64,000 nucleotides of DNA. It comes from Punctularia strigosozonata HHB-11173 SS5. Lineage: Eukaryota > Basidiomycota > Agaricomycetes > Corticiales > Punctulariaceae. The position numbers and the translations under genes were made by a program. Positions 20,748 to 31,150 of this stretch are shown here, one piece after another (within the stretch, counting starts at the first letter, position 1; every line of letters begins with the position of its first letter). The notes beneath the pieces are model-generated. The model was not told the DNA's origin, did no database searches, and saw only the letters and a list, made by a program, of their open reading frames with translations. Where the stretch lies: NCBI RefSeq assembly GCF_000264995.1, contig NW_006767442.1, positions 834,852 to 898,851 on the forward strand, written 5' to 3'.

Positions 20748-20909
20748 CACGGGTGACTCAGAAGAATCACCCGTCTTTGCGATTCAGGGTTACCATTATA
20801 GGTAGCTACTTCTCACGTCGTTGCCTTAACCGGAAATTTCTAGAGCCATCTATTGCCTTTCACGGAAGGTCAAATCGCAAAGACGGGTGATTCTCTCAAA
20901 TCACCCGTG
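20748..20909. mobile_element. 162-bp foldback MITE with nested inverted repeats
   Basis: Ends 20748-20784 and 20873-20909 are imperfect inverted repeats of 37 bp. They share agaatcacccgtctttgcg with its complement and an outer cacgggtga. Each arm is itself a small palindrome (cacgggtga then tcacccgtg), so each end can form its own hairpin. No coding capacity and no clear target duplication. It lies between the ERV2 start and the tRNA gene. Confidence 0.7.
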
Positions 20910-20979
20910 TACCGTACAGCGCCTTAGTATTTGAGGAGATGAGGAAGTCTATATATGCTGTGAGGGGAAGAAGGTCAAG

Positions 20980-21062
20980 GCCGCTTTAGCACAGTGGTAG
21001 TGCGTGTCACTCGTATTTGCGAGTTCATGACAAGGTCGGTTGTTCGATCCAGCCAAGCGGCA
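20980..21062 (+). tRNA. tRNA-Thr(CGU) with an 11-nt intron
   Basis: Seven-base acceptor stem gccgctt pairs with aagcggc, with discriminator A at 21062. The D stem is gcac/gtgc, the anticodon stem tgtca/tgaca and the T stem ggttg/cagcc, with the T loop ttcgatc. The anticodon CGT is at 21012-21014. The intron at 21016-21026 sits one base 3' of the anticodon, the usual eukaryotic site. A TTTT terminator follows at 21068. All stems pair. Confidence 0.92.
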
Positions 21063-21265
21063 TTGAGTTTTACCATCCCTAATCTCCATTCCTACAGAGG
21101 ACTGGCAGCGTTTTTCACCGAGATATCCATAACTTGAACTAAAAGCCTAGCCACTGTGTACGGTATTTAATGCGCAGACACTTGGTTCGGAGCCACGCGA
21201 GACGCGACGCCACCTGACGCGCACGACTCGCTCAAACACGTTGTCGTCCCGGCCCACACGAATCG

Positions 21266-24200
21266 ATGACCAGGCGCAAGGGGAAGCACTCTACTCAGCG
21301 ACAAACTCCGGATGACGATGATATGCAAGAATGGCCTATTCACGGCATTGTTGGTACGCTTACTCCCTTCATGTCCGTATCTGATGAGTCTGCGGCCGAC
21401 GCGTGAAATCGTAGGCGAGGAGACGCACGCTGCATATCCATGCAATCGCACAAGGTACGCGTTTTAGTCTTTAAAATATACACTACGCGACCTGACCTCC
21501 AACAGGTATTACGAAGTAGGTTTACAGTATCCCGGGATGGACTCGTCAGAAAGGCTTGACCTCCTATGTTCAGGTCAGGTGGGCGAACTGGGTAGATGCG
21601 GACGACACCGATACCACTTGGATCACGGCCGGCGGCGCGGACCTTTCAGACCGTCCGGACCTCGTTGATGCTTGGGAATCTCAACAAGACGACAAACGAC
21701 GGAGGGCCGCAAAAAGCACCGTCATTCCCATCGACACGCTGGTCCGAAGCGATTTCCATATGCTTCCAACGGCGTGGCGCGCTTTGGGCCTGGAAGAGCG
21801 CTTGGAGGATTGGGAGGAGAGGAAGGAAAGGAGAATCGCGAGAGGGGAGTACGATGCCAGAAATTGGGGCAATTTCGTTCCCGGTGACCTGAGTGACGAG
21901 GACCGAGCGACTCGTGGACGCAGGCGCAGACGGAGCTTGTCGTCAGAACGCGAAAGATCGGATTCGCGGCCGAGGGAGCAAGATATCCGACGGCCGTCTC
22001 AGAGACCGCGTCTGAGCCACGCGCCGAGCGATGGGACATCCGCAGGACCTCGGACGGCGCCAGTGGCCTCTTCTCGTCAGCCTAGTCAGCCAACAAACAC
22101 GCGGAAAAGGCTTGCTGTTGAAATTCCCGCTTCATCTATCAGGATCGGGCCTCCGAAAAAGCGCAGGACCTCAGCGGCCCCGTCTCCAGCGGCAACCGAC
22201 GACGAGAGCATGGACGAGGCGCCCGCTCGTTACCGGTTTGGCCCCGCGAGCGCGTTTTCCAGGAAGTCTGCCCAGGGATCGACTCCGGCGTCAAGCAAGG
22301 CCAGTACTGATTACATATGCACGTTTTTTTTTTGGTTTGATTCTCATCTCGGTCGCAGCCAAACTCCGTGCCATCGTCATCGCGTGGAGGCTCGTCGGCA
22401 CCTGGCCCTTCATCCTTGACCTCAAGATCCTCGAGAACGCTGGTCCATTCCTCGGCACAGGTATGCATTCAGGCCACTACAGTGGATCGCACCTCACAGT
22501 GCCATTTGCCCTTCGTGGACCTCCCAGGACGCAACGTCTATCAGTTCTCGAACTCTGCAAGCTACAAGCTCTGCGTCGAGCTCAACTGGTGATCTTGCAC
22601 GCATGTCAGTACGTCGCGGTCGCTGCGTTCTTGTTCTGCCTAACTAACATTGGTATGCACAGCCCGCCAGGAAATCCCAGCCTTCTCTGCGACGCCGACC
22701 CTCTCCGGACTACAATTCTATCCTCTCCGCGCTGCCCTTGGAAAATGACGACGGCAGCGACTACATGTTTGGTAGCAACTCTGATCACGGTGGCGACTCC
22801 AACGCCGACGACGAGTCCGACGGTGTCCAAGAGGCCCGTAGACGACTCCGCGCGCTGCCCAGCCGTTTGTCGGAGGTTCAAGGGAAAATGGCGCCTTTGG
22901 CGTCACGGTCGACGGCGCCAAATCGTCCATCAAAAACGTCTTTCAGTAGGGCCTCAAGTAGCACCCCGCGCTCGACACAATTGTGAGCTACCGAATCTTG
23001 TACAAATGCCACAAAACGGGCCCAATCAATGGACTGATGGTATATAGAAGTCGACGTCAAAAGATCCAAGCTGATTGGGATGAACTGTGTAATCTTCATC
23101 ACGCTGAACGGGTCATGATTGTCAACGATGTTGACGACGAAGAGATCCCTCCCGGCCTGGAGAATTTCAAATACACCGAATTTCGGTACAAGTTGTACGC
23201 GTTCCTCTTCATCCTTGGCGCTGATCGCGGTATCCTGACGTGGCGCTCCTGTCCGTTATGCAGCAGCGCCGCCGTACCTAACCCAAGTGACGAAGCATTC
23301 TTCGTCTCGTGTGAATGTGCGCCCAACCCGAAGAGCCACAGAAGGCAAAACCTATGTGGTGATGCCAACCAATGTGGATGCCAGGAACTTGCCCAACATC
23401 CCGAGGACGATGGAAGGAGGCAGATCGCTTACACCCCTCAGGTACCACTTCGGGGCATGGGTCGATCATATACATTTCCTAACCATGCTATATACAGGGT
23501 TTGTTCAAAGTTACGGCTTGGAGGCCTACTCTAGTCGTTGAATGCAATAAGGTAAAGGGCCTGGATTGATAGTTGATTACTCCCTGCCGAAGCTGATAGT
23601 ATATCCTAGAAATGCCACTGCGCAAGCACCAGGTCGTCCTGCCTGAACCGCGTCTCTCAACGTCCACGAAGCATACCAATAGAAGTCTTCAAAACGGCTA
23701 ATGGGCGTGGATGGGGCGCGAGGACTGACAGAGTCACGACCATCCCGGAGGGAAAGGTCCTTGGCTTGTACACGGGGTGTGTTACCTCTTTTCGTGTCTT
23801 GCTGCCGGTTTGGGGACTGATCATGAAGGACCTCTCGTCTTCAGGGAGGTCATGTAAGAAGCTTATCTGGTTATGGAGAATAATAGCCACTTTGCTGATG
23901 ACAGTGTGCAGCCGTCGTTCATCCATCCCGCAAATGAGCAAGCTGCACAAATCATACATGTTTGATTTGGATGCACAAGAGAATCAGGACAGTGACGAAG
24001 GCGACCAGGACCCTGACAGATACTCAGTCAGTGCATATGAGTATGGTATGTGTTACCTGATTCAACCCCATCACTAACAAGAGTGACTGACTGACTCCCT
24101 TTGCAGGTAACTGGACACGATTCGTTAAGTATGTGGCAATAAGCATAGACAACAAGCAAGTCTTGCTGAACCCACATTCAATAGCCACTCTTGCGAGCCC

Positions 24201-24472
24201 AACGCCATGGTATACTCCGTCATATTCGACACCATCCCGGAAGTTAGTGAACGCAAACTATCAAGTGTCTCAATTTGATGCTTCATGCATACAGAACCGC
24301 ATATACTATCTGGTGTTTGTCGCCAAGAAAGCTATACTACCGCACACTGAGATCACGATTGATTACAGCCCGCAAGACGCCGGGAAGGGTATGAAGGGTA
24401 AAGAAAAGCTGCCGCCTGGTTCCAAGGAATGCATGTGCGGCGCCCGATCTTGTCGTGGCTACCTCAGGGTAT
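21266..24472 (+). CDS. Chromodomain-SET histone H3K9 methyltransferase (Clr4/Suv39 type)
   Basis: Family members methylate histone H3 Lys9 to set up heterochromatin. The start MTRRKGKHSTQRQTPDDDDM leads to a chromodomain: WPIHGIVGEETHAAY, then YYEVRWANWVDADDTDTTWI, split by two introns. A long, basic Ser/Pro-rich linker follows (about 21.7-23.0 kb). The pre-SET zinc cluster shows FVSCECAP and CGDANQCGCQE, then the start of SET at NGRGWGARTDRVTTIPEGK. The core motif reads FNSHSCEPNAMVYSVI, the catalytic end ILPHTEITIDYSPQ, and the post-SET C-M-C-x4-C (ECMCGARSCRGYLRV) ends the protein. The canonical Asn of NHSC is Ser here. About ten introns. Exon borders in the linker are uncertain; the family call is firm. 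Confidence 0.85.
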
Positions 24473-24780
24473 AAACCACGGTGATGTTTTTTGACACCTG
24501 ACTACAACACCTGACAAACTGACAAACTTTGAGATAGCCAATCACCCAAACATGCCAGCAAGAACGGAATTAGATAGAGACAGTCTTATCCTGCCATATG
24601 GATCACCGTTCTGGGCTTACCTCCGATTTTCCACGTGACATTCAAATCAGTAACGCAGAGCATCACCGGGTTCAGGCTCAGAAAACAATAAATGATACGA
24701 GAACAATCATTATACGGCCTGCACATATGCATAGTATGCATATAGTGATAATATAGACCGCAAACCTCGTCACAGTGCCC
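24473..24780. other. Intergenic 3' of the methyltransferase gene
   Basis: No gene seen; contains a short repeated acctgac/ctgacaaac tract near 24500. Confidence 0.4.
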
Positions 24781-24782
24781 TA

Positions 24783-25411
24783 CTATCATCGAACCAGTGT
24801 TCCTATCGAAAACAGTATTTTGCGTGGGATTCAAAAGTGTGCCAAGTAATCTCGGATTTTGTAGGTGGTCATGATGTGTTCTCACATGGGGCATAATGAC
24901 ATGTACTCTACTGATTTTTATGTGAGGGAGCAAGGCTGCTACGAATATCTTCCTGCACGAAGAGGATGGAGATCCTATCGCTGTCACAGCTCGGTAACGT
25001 CGCAATTGGCGGGAGAATAGGGGCTATTTGTGACACTTTGTGACGAAGCCTCTGTTCATGTTGCACATTATCTGCGTCCACCACAGCACATAGGTCAATT
25101 AAAACCAGATAAAAGGGGTCCCTTTTATGCCTATCAGTTCCCTATTGTAGCCTTGTCAGCCAGAAATGCCTCCTCGTAAGGATGCTCTGCCAAGTCAACA
25201 CCCGTGAGAAAATGGGATCTTCGGGCTCTTTCCTGCTTGACGTCGCTCCACCTATATACTTCCCTCTACTAGCGACACAGAGTTATGTATGGTACAAATA
25301 GCTACTACAGGAGCATTTTCTGGTGATTTAAGGTGGGGTGTGGACGCGTTGATAGTCAAAATGGTCAGAATAGGACGCGGGGTACCGATAGGAACACTGG
25401 TTCGATGATAG
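24783..25411. mobile_element. 629-bp MITE-like element with 26-bp perfect TIRs and TA duplications
   Basis: The ends 24783-24808 and 25386-25411 are perfect inverted repeats of 26 bp (starting ctatcatcgaaccagtgttc). A TA dinucleotide flanks each side (24781-24782 and 25412-25413), the target signature of Tc1/mariner-type insertion. The interior has no supported coding region. It lies about 310 bp after the methyltransferase stop and about 500 bp from the end of a DDE transposase gene. Its TIRs are not shown to belong to that transposase. Confidence 0.75.
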
Positions 25412-25908
25412 TATCAAACCCATATCATATTTCTACAAGATGCATGAATCAATGCCCTTTAAGCACGGTCCTTATCTCCATAAAATTCATCGCTGTATGA
25501 GAACCTACGCATGTGTTTTCTGGTCGCAGAGATGTCCACAGGACCGGTTGTTCCCCAAGTGCTGCTGGGATGTGCCGAGGGGACAGCGTTATCATCACGC
25601 CGTGCTGCAACACGAATGAAAATGATGTTGAACGATATGCCGGTGAACTGCAGTAGCTACAGTTGTGGCGCGTCATTTTCAGCCTCTCGCTACGTGCATC
25701 CTTGCTCAGGTTATTGTAGCCTCACCACAGCTCATAACTTCTCCAAACCTCGTCAATGCATTGCTGTCCATGTGCACTTGAAAGCTTGTTGATCAATATA
25801 CGATCATTTTTGTTTCTGAAAATCTCGTCACCAAAAATTGAAACAGGGGCTGTACTGCCTAATTAGGAAGGCTATATGCCATATATGGTAGTCTCGTCAC
25901 TTCGCCCG

Positions 25909-28840
25909 TCATCTGCGGTTCTCCAGCTGCATTGCAGCAATGACCTCCGCTGGAACACCTACGCGGCGATGCTGCTTATACTTTCTGTTTGCAAATGCAG
26001 CCTGTTCCACATTGAGACCCTTGCTGGTGTCACTAAGGTGTTGGTGAATGTAAACATGGAGATCGGAGAAAGCACTCACCGATAGGCGTCAACATATCGC
26101 CACGATTTGCGAAAAAACCGTCGTATTGTGGCGAGATCACAAGAATCAAGACAATGGGGAACAAGATCCTTTGCGGTCTTGAATTTACCATCCGCAGCAT
26201 CCCTATAGCCTGCACATGCAACATATGAACAAATATGTAGCATCACAATTTTGACACTCACGGTACTTTGCATAACCCCAAACCATTTCGATAGGATCCA
26301 TTTCGCAATGAAATTTCGGCAGAAACATACATACCTGTCCTTCCTGCTCGAGCACCTGTCGGATTAATGGCTTTTCATTTGCAAAGTCTTCTTGCAGAGA
26401 GAGCACTCGGTATACACAACACCAATCTTCACGTGCCGTGTCCAAGTCAGGCCCGTTTGCTGCTGCGACATCATCATCAGTCACTGATGTGTCCTGCCCA
26501 GTTGCTTCGGCGATTGCGATCCGGCGTTCAGCATCAAGTTTAGCCTGTGATTTTGTGCACATCTGACACTTCCCCAGGGGTTTGAATTCTTTGCCTTTCT
26601 TCGTCGGCTTCCGTGTCTCCGCTTTCTCCTGATAGATGTCCCAAACTGAAACACGCTCCTTCAAAACCTGTACCATGCCTTTTGCCTTTCCTTGGAGCTC
26701 TTTGTCGTGGTAATCGGCAGGAAACACCATGACCTGCTTCTGACCACGGGTGTCTGCTCGGCCTGGCCTCGGAGCCGGATTACTTTTGGGTATGATTGTA
26801 TCCCGGAGACATGTTTGCTTTCCACCGGGGCCGACATTCATGTTGTTTACATTCAGTGCATCCACAGCGAAGCCTTCATGAGATGCCGAGCAGTCAAAGA
26901 CCCAGACACCAATCTTGTCTGGGAACATGACCTTGAATATTTTGATTGCATGTCGGAGCTGTGTGATCAGCTGGGGCAAGTCCCACCACGAATCATGGTT
27001 TTTGCCGGGGTAGATTATTTTCCGTGCATCAGTGACTTGAAGACGTTGCTCTGCCGGCAACGCCTCTTGTTCTGCCCGCTGCACGCCATTCAGTGCAAGG
27101 CGACCTGATGGCTCGCAGATGAAGTCGGAGACGTGTATCGCACGGCCATTGCCCTTCTTTTTGATGGGCTGCTGGTCAGCCTTCAACCACATGCGCCTCC
27201 TGTACTCGTTTGTATGGAAGATGGTCTCATCTTGTGCAATCCATACGTGCTCCTTCTCTCCAGGATTCAACTTTGGTGGAATACTCTCAAGGTCCGGGCC
27301 ATCGTATCGAGTCATGAGCCTATGAACCACCGTGGTTGTCAATTCGTTATGCCAGCCCAGTACTGACAGTGCTCGTACCTCTCGTATCTTTCCATCTCTG
27401 CCAAGAATTCAGTGCGAGCTGCGACGACATCTGGACGTTCGTGGCCATCGAAGTAAAGTCCCTTTTTGACATCTTTGCATGTATACCCCAGTTTCCGAAG
27501 CCAATTCTGCGCTGTACGCTCACAAATGCTGCTTTCTTTCCCAGTGTACCCCAGTGCAGGTGCGATCACATTGTTCACTTCGCGCATGAGTGAACGCGGT
27601 GTGATATCGCCGAGATTCTTTGCAGCAAGATACACGCGGACCTTCTGCATGACATCCTCATTGTCAAGTAGTGAATGTTGTCCACCATGACGAGTACGGC
27701 ACCGGGGCAAAGGGAGATGATGATGACGGAGCAGGTAATGCTCATTACGACGTATGCGGCGGGCAAAATGAGGTTTCTTGCCCATGGACTTCGCGATGGC
27801 CAGACTCGCTTGCAAGCACGGTCTCTTGCATTTTGGATGTGCTCGATATCGCTCGCGCAACTTCACATATTCCGTTACAGCTGTAAGATCAACAAGTGTC
27901 TTCATAGAGCGGGATGTGCGAAGGTTCTTGATCCGCTTCAGGCATTTTTCGATGATCTTGCTCAGACTTTGAAGATTCGACTCAGATTCCTCTTCACAGG
28001 TCTCATCATCAACATCGTCCGACAGCAGCTCAACGTGTTCCTGCACGAATGGCTCGGTCTCGTCGTCATCGGGCTGGTCTTGCTCATCCGTAGACTCCTG
28101 GTCGGTCCGTCAGGTGAGCAGTCATGTTCTGTAGCATACCGCGGTCATCACTGACCTCCACCGCCAGCTCATCGATCTCTACTTCACTTCCGTCATCACG
28201 CTCATCCACACCTGCCACAATTACTTCAAGGTGCTCAATTGCAAGTCTCTCGAGCTGAAGTCGAAGCTCCGTTACGTCTCCGTCCTCAGCTTGATTCAAT
28301 GATTCATCACTTGGGTGTGCCGGCTCAGGACTGGGTGAACGTGAGCGCCTTCTCTTCCCCTACAGGTCTGTTTCAACACGATAGCACAGGATATCGGGAA
28401 TGTGTGGACTCACCAAGCTGAAGAACCCATCAATTTTCTTACATCCCCTTGCCGCTTTCTCCCATTTTACGTGCTGGCGCCATTGTGTCGTGCGGGAGTC
28501 TCCTCGGTATATCGGATTTCGGTTGGACATCTAACCATAACCAGTGAGCACACTTAACCGATGCATACACGTTGCTTATCACCTCTTGTTCACCAGAACC
28601 AATGACCTCTACGGTCAAATACTGCGTTAAACGGGTCTGAAAGCGGGTCTTCAGTGCCGCAAGCAACGTGGCATCGTCTTCGTCGTCGTCTGATATATCA
28701 TCACTGTCCTCAGTCCATTCTGAGTCGTCCTCGGTATTCATCATGACCGAGTCCGAGCCAGCAGTGACCTTGTTGGCAAAAAGGTCCTTGGTACGTGGCT
28801 TCGCTCGAGCAATTCTCTGCTTTTTGGTGGGACGGGCCAT
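25909..28840 (-). mobile_element. DDE transposase gene, Tc1/mariner-IS630-like, with introns
   Basis: A multi-exon transposase read on the minus strand. The N-terminus is MARPTKKQRIARAKPRTKDL, then an acidic region, then HVKWEKAARGCKKIDGFFSL after an intron. A long helical region with an HTH-like segment follows (TAQNWLRKLGYTCKDVKKGL). The catalytic core has D1 in WIAQDETIFHTN, D2 in GVWVFDCSASHEGFA and E3 in EMDPIEMVWGYAKY. The C-terminus is KGLNVEQAAFANRKYKQHRR ending near IAAMQLENRR. Introns within YAKYR|GYRDAAD and after WRYVDAYR are GT-AG. The frame looks intact along its length, suggesting a fairly young copy. I could not find matching terminal inverted repeats, so the element's true ends are unknown. 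Confidence 0.78.
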
Positions 28841-29105
28841 AATGCGTGCTCTCTGGTAGAACCTCAACACGAACAGAGCTCAGTGATTTCGTGTCCGGAA
28901 CTCTCCAGGGGTTCAGTAGTGTCGGAGAGTGGTTTTAGATACGAATAAGACCCCGGACATGTACACTCTCAGCGCAGGAGGCGAGCCACGACGTCTGACG
29001 AAGTCTGTATCGTGTACGGCTATTTTGGCGCAACCCATTACTATATATACGTGATCTGCGCTGCCGTTGGCGTAGTGCGTCAAGTGCTGTCCGACTCCAT
29101 ACCGT

Positions 29106-30321
29106 TTATGACCAACATACTATCCGATTCATGCTCCCGAAATTGAAACAAGAGCCGAAAAATCGAAAACCGCAGATTTGGCAGCAAACACCATGTTTCA
29201 CGCCTAAAGTCGCGCCGGCTCGCTCAAAATGAAAAATTGAGCCTTCGGCGGAGGTGCGGCTTGTATCAGGCTGCAACTGTAGTGTCGGGATTACCGCATG
29301 AGAATGATTGTAATGACTATAGAACAAAGAACTTACAGCAGCGCCAAGAGGCATTACTAGATCGCTCGCTTGTGAGCTCGAAGGGGTTAGAGTGACAGCG
29401 ATTACCGCAGTTATAAGAGCGGTATATGCCATCCCGGACTCTAACACGATGCGAGCAGCATAGTGTGCAGGATCTCGGCGTGCGCTCTTGTCGTTAATAT
29501 TGAGGGCTCCGGCAGCCTTGGATGTCCTATGCAGGCGGAAAGCCAGGAGGCCTATGGATGCATTTTGAGCACACAGCACGCCGAAAACAGACATATAATC
29601 ACCAGTGGGGAGAAGATTCGTCACGAGAATCAGAAAATAAAAGGTCACGGAAAGTGCACCAAGCCATGGGATATCCCCGGAATTGGATGGGCCCATTGCG
29701 AGGATGACCTGAGCACCGATGACTGTCACAAACCAGAGAACTGCGTTGACCAGCCAAAGGAAACACGGCAGAAGGATGATACGCCAGCTATGGTCATATA
29801 CAATGAAGGAGCGGTAAATCTATAAGACGATTTTCAATCTTAATTGCTATGGACAAAGTGCACGTGTAAGAATTGTACACGTACGAGCATCGCATCCCCT
29901 AGCAATATTTGGAGGAAGGTTAGAACTTGCTAGCGTCGAAAGTGGTCAACCATGTGTTACCAACACAGTCGACAGATCCACTCACATGGGCGGGAGTATA
30001 TATCTTGTTCAGGCCGTCTGAGAACGATATCATATGCACCATTGCGAATGGATGGATTTTGTCCGCGATGTGGAGGCTAATCCACAAGGTGAAGGCGACG
30101 TCGCATGTGCCGATTATGAACATCACGCTGGAAATGACCACGAAGAGAAGTCTGGATGTCCAAGCATTACCGACCGAAAGCAGCACTCGGATAACATGGA
30201 AAAATGTTGACAGCAGCACTCCCCAAAGCACCAGTTCAGTGCAGAGAGTGATGAGCAAGGACATCCAAATTGCCATCATTTCTTCTTGGACGCCTTCCAG
30301 CTGGGCGTGCGTCAACGCCAT
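29106..30321 (-). CDS. Multi-pass (about 7 TM) fungal membrane protein of unknown function
   Basis: The start at 30321 gives MALTHAQLEGVQEEMMAIWM, followed by hydrophobic segments (SLLITLCTELVLWGVLLSTF, LLFVVISSVMFIIGTCDVAF). After an intron come DHSWRIILLPCFLWLVNAVL and FVTVIGAQVILAMG, WLGALSVTFYFLILVTNLLP, and a conserved soluble loop RLHRTSKAAGAL, then GMAYTALITAVIAVTL. I count about seven helices. This matches a large, uncharacterised family of basidiomycete membrane proteins; no ligand or enzyme motif is visible. The C-terminal exon after PLGAA is uncertain: the usual last helix seems absent, and the tail reading to 29106 is unlike the family. Confidence 0.6.
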
Positions 30322-31150
30322 TTGTGCCTAACAAATGAAGGGGCTATGAAGGAATGAGATGCCGTGGGTCCGGCGAAGGAAACTGATGTCTCGATCTACG
30401 AGGGATGAAGATACGAAGAATGCCGCCGAAGCGCAATGCTCTCCAGAGAGCGAGAGAATCTCCGAAGGGAAAAGAGCAGGGGAGCGGTTGTTCGGCGAAG
30501 AAATATATGTATCATATGTATGCCGTTGCGCGAGTGCTTGATCAGCGAATTGTATGCGCCACATGATCATCATGAGTCGTTGACTTCAATGCAGGTAAGA
30601 GCTATTCGTGGACGTTCTTCGCATCCGAGCGCCGGGAACCAGTTGGCACCAACAACCCAATGCGGCTGGAATGATGAGCCAATCATGATCCACGAGAGGG
30701 GCACGCACGATCCAATCACGTAACGTCGACCGATTGCTGCTCGATTCCTGCAAGACGGTCGAGTTGGCACGCGAGTAATCGATAATTCATTCAGCAAGCA
30801 CGATCTTGGATGCACGAAACCGAGAGTGATATCATATGTATCCAGATAAGGGTCGACCAAGAGCAAAGCGTCTAGATGGGCGTGGGATTGAAGCAGTCCG
30901 GGATAGCAGCGAATGGGGCTCTCGGGGCTCTCGCTCAAGGGGCCGACTATATGCAGCCCATATCAGTTGTCATGTTCCTGTCCTTGCTGGCGGAACCAAG
31001 CCTATGGACATCATACAAGATCATGCAACCTAAGCGCGCGCATTCATAGCCTCCTCACGAATCCAGAAATGACTGCCCACCTCCAGCTATCCTCCTCAAG
31101 GGGACTGATAGGACTGCGTCCACTTCCAGTACCGTAGTCATTCCTGGTGT
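30322..31150. other. Intergenic
   Basis: About 830 bp between a membrane protein gene and the 3' end of TRP1. Short ORFs on both strands only, with no motif. Confidence 0.5.

Noticed and set aside
25020-25310. Inverted gctatttgt/acaaatagc words considered as transposon ends
   Set aside because: Too short and located inside the MITE; does not pair with anything beyond the transposase.
27675-28154. 159-codon plus-strand ORF antisense to the transposase
   Set aside because: Antisense to a clear transposase exon with no motif of its own.
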